The notes under the pieces are model-generated. The model saw nothing but the letters and a program-made list of their open reading frames with translations, was not told where the DNA came from and did not search any database. Shown piece by piece: positions 19,028 through 22,226 of a stretch of 22,226 nt of DNA (the stretch's first letter is position 1; each line of letters begins with the position of its first letter). Source of the DNA: CAMDWQ01 sp964543965 (lineage in GTDB: Bacteria > Omnitrophota > Gorgyraeia > 2-02-FULL-51-18); contig CAZJAX010000020.1 of NCBI GenBank assembly GCA_964543965.1, forward strand, positions 1 to 22,226. Reading direction: 5' to 3'. Made by a program: the position numbers and the translations under genes.

Positions 19028-20383
19028 TTGGGAAAGCCATTTGTTTTAAAGGAGGGGCCGACCGAGTCCCGGTCGATGCTTCTGAACGTAGGACCCCAGC
19101 ATCCTGCAATGCACGGCATCGTCCGCATCATCACGGAGCTTCAGGGCGAAACCGTTGTCGGAGCCGACGTTGAGATCGGCTATCTTCATCGCTGTTTCGA
19201 GAAGATGTCCGAGCAGGGCCCTTACAACAATGTCATTCCTTACACCGACCGCCTCAATTACGTCTCTCCGCTTATCAACAATATCGGTTACTGCCTGGCG
19301 GTCGAAAAACTGATCGGCATCGATACGACTGAGCGCTGCAAGTACATCCGCGTCATCATGAGCGAGATATCCCGCGTGACCGACCATCTGACCTGCGTCG
19401 GGGCTTCCGCGATGGAACTGGGCGCATTCACCGTCTTCCTATATATGATCAAGGCCCGCGAATACCTTTACGAGCTCATCGAGAACGTCACGGGCGCCCG
19501 CCTTACCATCTCTTACGCGCGCATCGGGGGCCTCAAAGCGGACCTGCCCGAAGGGTTCGAGGCCAAGACGCTCAAGGCCATTCAGGATACGCGTGCGGTA
19601 CTCAAGGAAGTCGAAGCTCTGCTCGACAAAAACCGCATATTTGTCGACCGCATGAAAGACGTCGGAGTGATGTCCAAAGAAGACGCCCTGGCTTACGGCA
19701 TTACGGGGCCTTTTCTCCGCTCGACGGGCATCGATTACGATGTGCGCAAGGCTCACAGCTATCTCGTCTACGATCGTTTCAAGTTCGACGTGCCCGTTGG
19801 CGAACACGGTGACAATCTCGACCGCTATTATGTCCGCATGGAAGAAATGTACCAGAGTATGAATATTATCGAGCAGGCCATCGCCGGCATGCCGAAGGGC
19901 CCTATCCAGGTTTCGCCGGAAAGCGGCAAGGTGATCCCCGCCGCGACCATGGTGGACGAGGCCAAGATGGGCCGGGTGAAGGGTTTTCAGGAAGCGGCCG
20001 TTGTCGCGGACCCGACGCTGGACGGCAGCGGCGGCAAGTCACATGATGTCGTCTATTCGAAAGACAAGCGCGTGGCTCTTCCGGCCAAAGAGGATACTTA
20101 CGGCAACATCGAAGGACTGATGAACCATTTCAAGCTTGTCATGCACGGCCACGGCCTGCGCCCCCCGAAAGGCGAGGCATATTTTGCCGTGGAGGGAGCC
20201 AACGGAGAGCTCGGTTTTCATGTGGTTTCCGACGGCACCGACCGTCCGTACCGCGTGCGTGTGCGTCCGCCGTGCTTTCCCATCGTAGCGGCGCTGCCCA
20301 AGCTTCTCATAGGTGATATGGTCGCTGATATCGTGCCCACATTCGGCTCCGTGAACATGATAGGCGGGGAGCTGGACCACTGA
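19028..20383 (+). CDS. nuoD: NADH-quinone oxidoreductase subunit D, second set, with an internal insertion
   Basis: 49 kDa quinone-site subunit, 451 residues, about 50 longer than usual. L-L-N-V-G-P-Q-H-P-A-M-H-G (18-30) and G-Y-L-H-R-C-F-E-K-M (51-60) define the family, as does the end V-S-D-G-T-D-R-P-Y-R-V-R-V-R-P-P. Extra sequence of about 54 residues lies between G-P-I (291-293) and V-A-L-P-A-K-E-D (349-356). Start choice: TTG at 19028, because the only nearby ATG (19076, M17) would remove residues usually present before the G-P-Q-H-P block; an AAAGGAGG at 19048-19055 is too far (20 bases) from that ATG. Its stop overlaps nuoE by one base (TGATG). Confidence 0.94.
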   Translation: MGKPFVLKEGPTESRSMLLNVGPQHPAMHGIVRIITELQGETVVGADVEIGYLHRCFEKMSEQGPYNNVIPYTDRLNYVSPLINNIGYCLAVEKLIGIDTTERCKYIRVIMSEISRVTDHLTCVGASAMELGAFTVFLYMIKAREYLYELIENVTGARLTISYARIGGLKADLPEGFEAKTLKAIQDTRAVLKEVEALLDKNRIFVDRMKDVGVMSKEDALAYGITGPFLRSTGIDYDVRKAHSYLVYDRFKFDVPVGEHGDNLDRYYVRMEEMYQSMNIIEQAIAGMPKGPIQVSPESGKVIPAATMVDEAKMGRVKGFQEAAVVADPTLDGSGGKSHDVVYSKDKRVALPAKEDTYGNIEGLMNHFKLVMHGHGLRPPKGEAYFAVEGANGELGFHVVSDGTDRPYRVRVRPPCFPIVAALPKLLIGDMVADIVPTFGSVNMIGGELDH

Positions 20384-20859
20384 TGAGCATTACGACCGTT
20401 CTCATGAGCCTGGACCAGGAAGCCCAGAAGATCGTCGCTAAATACGACGAGAAACGCGCGGCTGTGCTGACACTGCTCCATCTGGGGCAGGATAAAACGG
20501 GTCACGTCTCTCCTGAGGTGATGGAGTGGGTGGCCAAGTGGTCGGAAGTGCCTGTAGTCCATGTCCGCGAAGTCGTTACCTTTTACTCGATGTATCATCA
20601 AAAGCCCGTCGGCAAACATCATATACGCTACTGCACAGGAACCAGCTGCGTGCTGCGAGGCTGCGAGTCGCAGCTCGGCTATCTCAAAAAGAAGCTTGGC
20701 GTTGAAAACGGCGGCGTCACCAAGGACGGAAAATTTTCTCTGGAAGAAGCCGAGTGTCTCTGTAACTGCGAATCCGCGCCGATGATGCAGGTCGACAAGG
20801 ACTATCATGTCGACTTGACCGAAAAAAAGATCGATCAGATCCTGGACGGCCTCAAATGA
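20383..20859 (+). CDS. nuoE: NADH-quinone oxidoreductase subunit E
   Basis: 24 kDa thioredoxin-like subunit of the NADH-oxidising module, carrying the [2Fe-2S] cluster N1a. 158 residues, normal length. The four ligands follow the family pattern: C84-x4-C89 in Y-C-T-G-T-S-C, and C125-x3-C129 in E-C-L-C-N-C. T-F-Y-S-M-Y and S-A-P-M-M-Q-V are also typical. It overlaps nuoD by one base and nuoF by four (ATGA). No counterpart is present in the minus-strand operon. Confidence 0.97.
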   Translation: MSITTVLMSLDQEAQKIVAKYDEKRAAVLTLLHLGQDKTGHVSPEVMEWVAKWSEVPVVHVREVVTFYSMYHQKPVGKHHIRYCTGTSCVLRGCESQLGYLKKKLGVENGGVTKDGKFSLEEAECLCNCESAPMMQVDKDYHVDLTEKKIDQILDGLK

Positions 20860-22142
20860 GTGAGCCCATCCTCTCGCGCAATTTCAACGTCGCCAATGCC
20901 TGGAAGCTTCCCGTAGCCGAAGAGCGCGGCGCCTACCAGACTGCCAAAAAAGTTCTCACATCCATGAAACCTGAGGATGTCGTCAATGCCGTCACGGCCT
21001 CCAACCTCCGCGGCCTCGGCGGCGCCGGATTCCCGACCGGAAAAAAATGGTCCTTTCTCCCGAAAAACAATCCCAAGCCCGTATATCTCGTCATCAATGC
21101 GGACGAGGGGGAGCCCGGCACCTGCAAGGACCGCTATATTCTTGAGCGCGATCCACACCAAATGATCGAGGGCATCATCATCAGCGCTTTCGCGATCAAT
21201 TCCCATAAAGCCTACGTGTACATCCGCGGCGAATACGTGCGTCCTTACGAAAACTTGCAGGCGGCTGTCGATGAAGCGTATGCAAAGGGATACCTCGGAA
21301 AGAGCGCCTTCGGTTCCGGCTACGCCATTGACGTTGTCGTGCACCGCGGCGCCGGCGCTTACATCTGCGGCGAAGAGACCGCTTTGCTCAATTCTTTGGA
21401 AGGCGGGCGCGGGTTGCCCCGCTTGAAGCCGCCGTTTCCGGCCATCGTCGGACTTTTTGGATGCCCGACGATCATCAACAATGTCGAGACCGTCGCTTGC
21501 GTTCCTCACATCATGAAGAACGGCGCCGAATGGTTCGCCGGCCTCGGTATCCCGGGCTGCGGCGGCACACATCTTTTCAGTCTTTCAGGCCACGTCGAAA
21601 AGCCGGGGGTGTATGAGCTGCCGATGGGAGTGACGCTGCGCGAGATCATCGAAAAGCACGGCGGAGGCGTCTGGAAAGGCCGTAAACTCAAAGCGGTTAT
21701 CCCGGGCGGGATCTCCGCCAAGATCCTCACAGCGGCGGAGATAGACGTGAAAATGGATTATGATTCTCTGAAAGCTGTCGGCACGATGCTCGGCTCCGCC
21801 GGCATCATGGTCATGGACGAACAGACGTGCATGGTAAAAATGCTTTATTACGCGACGAAATTTTTCGCTCATGAGTCCTGCGGACAGTGCTCGCCGTGCC
21901 GTGAAGGCACGGGATGGGCGCACAAGATCGTCACCCGTTTATATGCAGGTCAGGGAAAACTTGCGGATCTGGATGAGCTTTTGAGAATTGCCCGCAACAT
22001 GGAGCGGCGCACGATCTGTGTGTTTGCGGACGCCGCGGCCTGGCCTATTTTGAGCTACATTGGAAAGTTTCGCCCCGAATTCGAGCAGTACATCGCGTCG
22101 GGCAAAGCCGCTCACCTCGAGCCGGCGGGAGCTGTGCACTAA
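20856..22142 (+). CDS. nuoF: NADH-quinone oxidoreductase subunit F
   Basis: 51 kDa subunit that binds NADH and FMN and carries cluster N3; the entry point for electrons. 428 residues, normal length. G-L-G-G-A-G-F-P-T-G-K-K-W (53-65) and N-A-D-E-G-E-P-G-T-C-K-D-R (81-93) form the nucleotide and flavin sites, with G-A-G-A-Y-I-C-G-E-E-T-A-L (165-177). The N3 ligands are C342-x2-C345-x2-C348 and C388, with 39 residues between the last two, exactly as in the family. It overlaps nuoE as ATGA and nuoG by one base (TAATG). Confidence 0.98.
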   Translation: MSEPILSRNFNVANAWKLPVAEERGAYQTAKKVLTSMKPEDVVNAVTASNLRGLGGAGFPTGKKWSFLPKNNPKPVYLVINADEGEPGTCKDRYILERDPHQMIEGIIISAFAINSHKAYVYIRGEYVRPYENLQAAVDEAYAKGYLGKSAFGSGYAIDVVVHRGAGAYICGEETALLNSLEGGRGLPRLKPPFPAIVGLFGCPTIINNVETVACVPHIMKNGAEWFAGLGIPGCGGTHLFSLSGHVEKPGVYELPMGVTLREIIEKHGGGVWKGRKLKAVIPGGISAKILTAAEIDVKMDYDSLKAVGTMLGSAGIMVMDEQTCMVKMLYYATKFFAHESCGQCSPCREGTGWAHKIVTRLYAGQGKLADLDELLRIARNMERRTICVFADAAAWPILSYIGKFRPEFEQYIASGKAAHLEPAGAVH

Positions 22143-22226
22143 TGGCTAATATCACTATCGACGGAAAGCCTTTCACGGTCAAAGACGGCATCACTATCAT
22201 CGAGGCTATCGATCAAGTCAAAAGCC
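22142..22226 (+). CDS. nuoG: NADH-quinone oxidoreductase subunit G, first 28 codons (cut by window edge)
   Basis: The ATG at 22142 overlaps the nuoF stop by one base. The visible start (M-A-N-I-T-I-D-G-K-P-F-T-V-K-D-G, then I-T-I-I-E-A-I) matches the first beta strands of the plant-type ferredoxin domain with which NuoG and related subunits begin. The cluster cysteines lie beyond the window. Position after nuoF supports NuoG, though a shorter HoxU-like protein cannot be excluded from this much sequence. Confidence 0.85.
   Translation, partial: MANITIDGKPFTVKDGITIIEAIDQVKS

Noticed and set aside
1..22226. tRNA, rRNA, CRISPR arrays or insertion sequences
   Set aside because: I saw no cloverleaf-like sequence, regularly spaced direct repeats, transposase motifs or terminal inverted repeats; nearly all the sequence is accounted for by coding frames.

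Overview
This window is a bacterial locus with two different sets of genes for respiratory complex I (proton-pumping NADH:quinone oxidoreductase, Nuo). The sets point away from each other and flank one very large gene. The DNA is moderately GC-rich and very compact, and no gene-free stretch exceeds 300 bases. The organism cannot be named with certainty. The giant exported protein with recurring G-A-R-L-A/S junctions is reminiscent, from memory, of Candidatus Omnitrophota. That is an inference from style, not a sequence match. A run of 10 N in nuoL shows that this is a draft scaffold, probably from a metagenome.

Region 1 (1-7570, minus strand) reads nuoA-nuoB-nuoCD-nuoH-nuoI-nuoJ-nuoK-nuoL-nuoM. 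Most neighbours overlap as ATGA or abut. nuoC and nuoD are fused, and nuoE, nuoF and nuoG are absent from the position they normally occupy between D and H, so as written this set has no NADH-oxidising module. The last gene, nuoM, is intact for only about 155 codons. It then continues in frame into about 64 codons resembling an S49 signal-peptide peptidase (SppA), up to the window edge. This is either a misassembly or a real rearrangement.

Region 2 (7571-7818) is a 248-base divergent control region with two well-formed sigma70-type promoters facing opposite ways. One drives the minus-strand nuo set and one drives the giant gene. Short inverted repeats lie around the giant-gene promoter.

Region 3 (7819-16668, plus strand) is a single uninterrupted frame of 2949 codons. 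The protein has a signal peptide, no later membrane span that I can see, and one cysteine in its whole length. It is mosaic: a Tiki/ChaN/TraB-like N-terminal module, a phosphoribosyltransferase- or HAD-like stretch, a YdcF/DUF218-like module, a weakly kinase-like module, a GNAT-like module and an unrecognised C-terminus. Copies of a short G/A-A-R-L-A/S motif mostly sit between these modules. This protein is the strongest candidate for something undescribed.

Region 4 (16669-22226, plus strand) starts at a perfect-consensus TTGACA-N17-TATAAT promoter placed so close to nuoA that the mRNA should be leaderless. The order is nuoA-nuoB-nuoC-(TPR protein)-nuoD-nuoE-nuoF-nuoG, with nuoG cut by the window edge. 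This set carries the NADH-oxidising EF(G) module. Its proteins differ strongly from those of region 1, so the two sets look like separately acquired lineages of complex I and not a recent duplication. The left set could work without the NADH module, using another electron donor such as ferredoxin, or could share NuoEFG with the right set.
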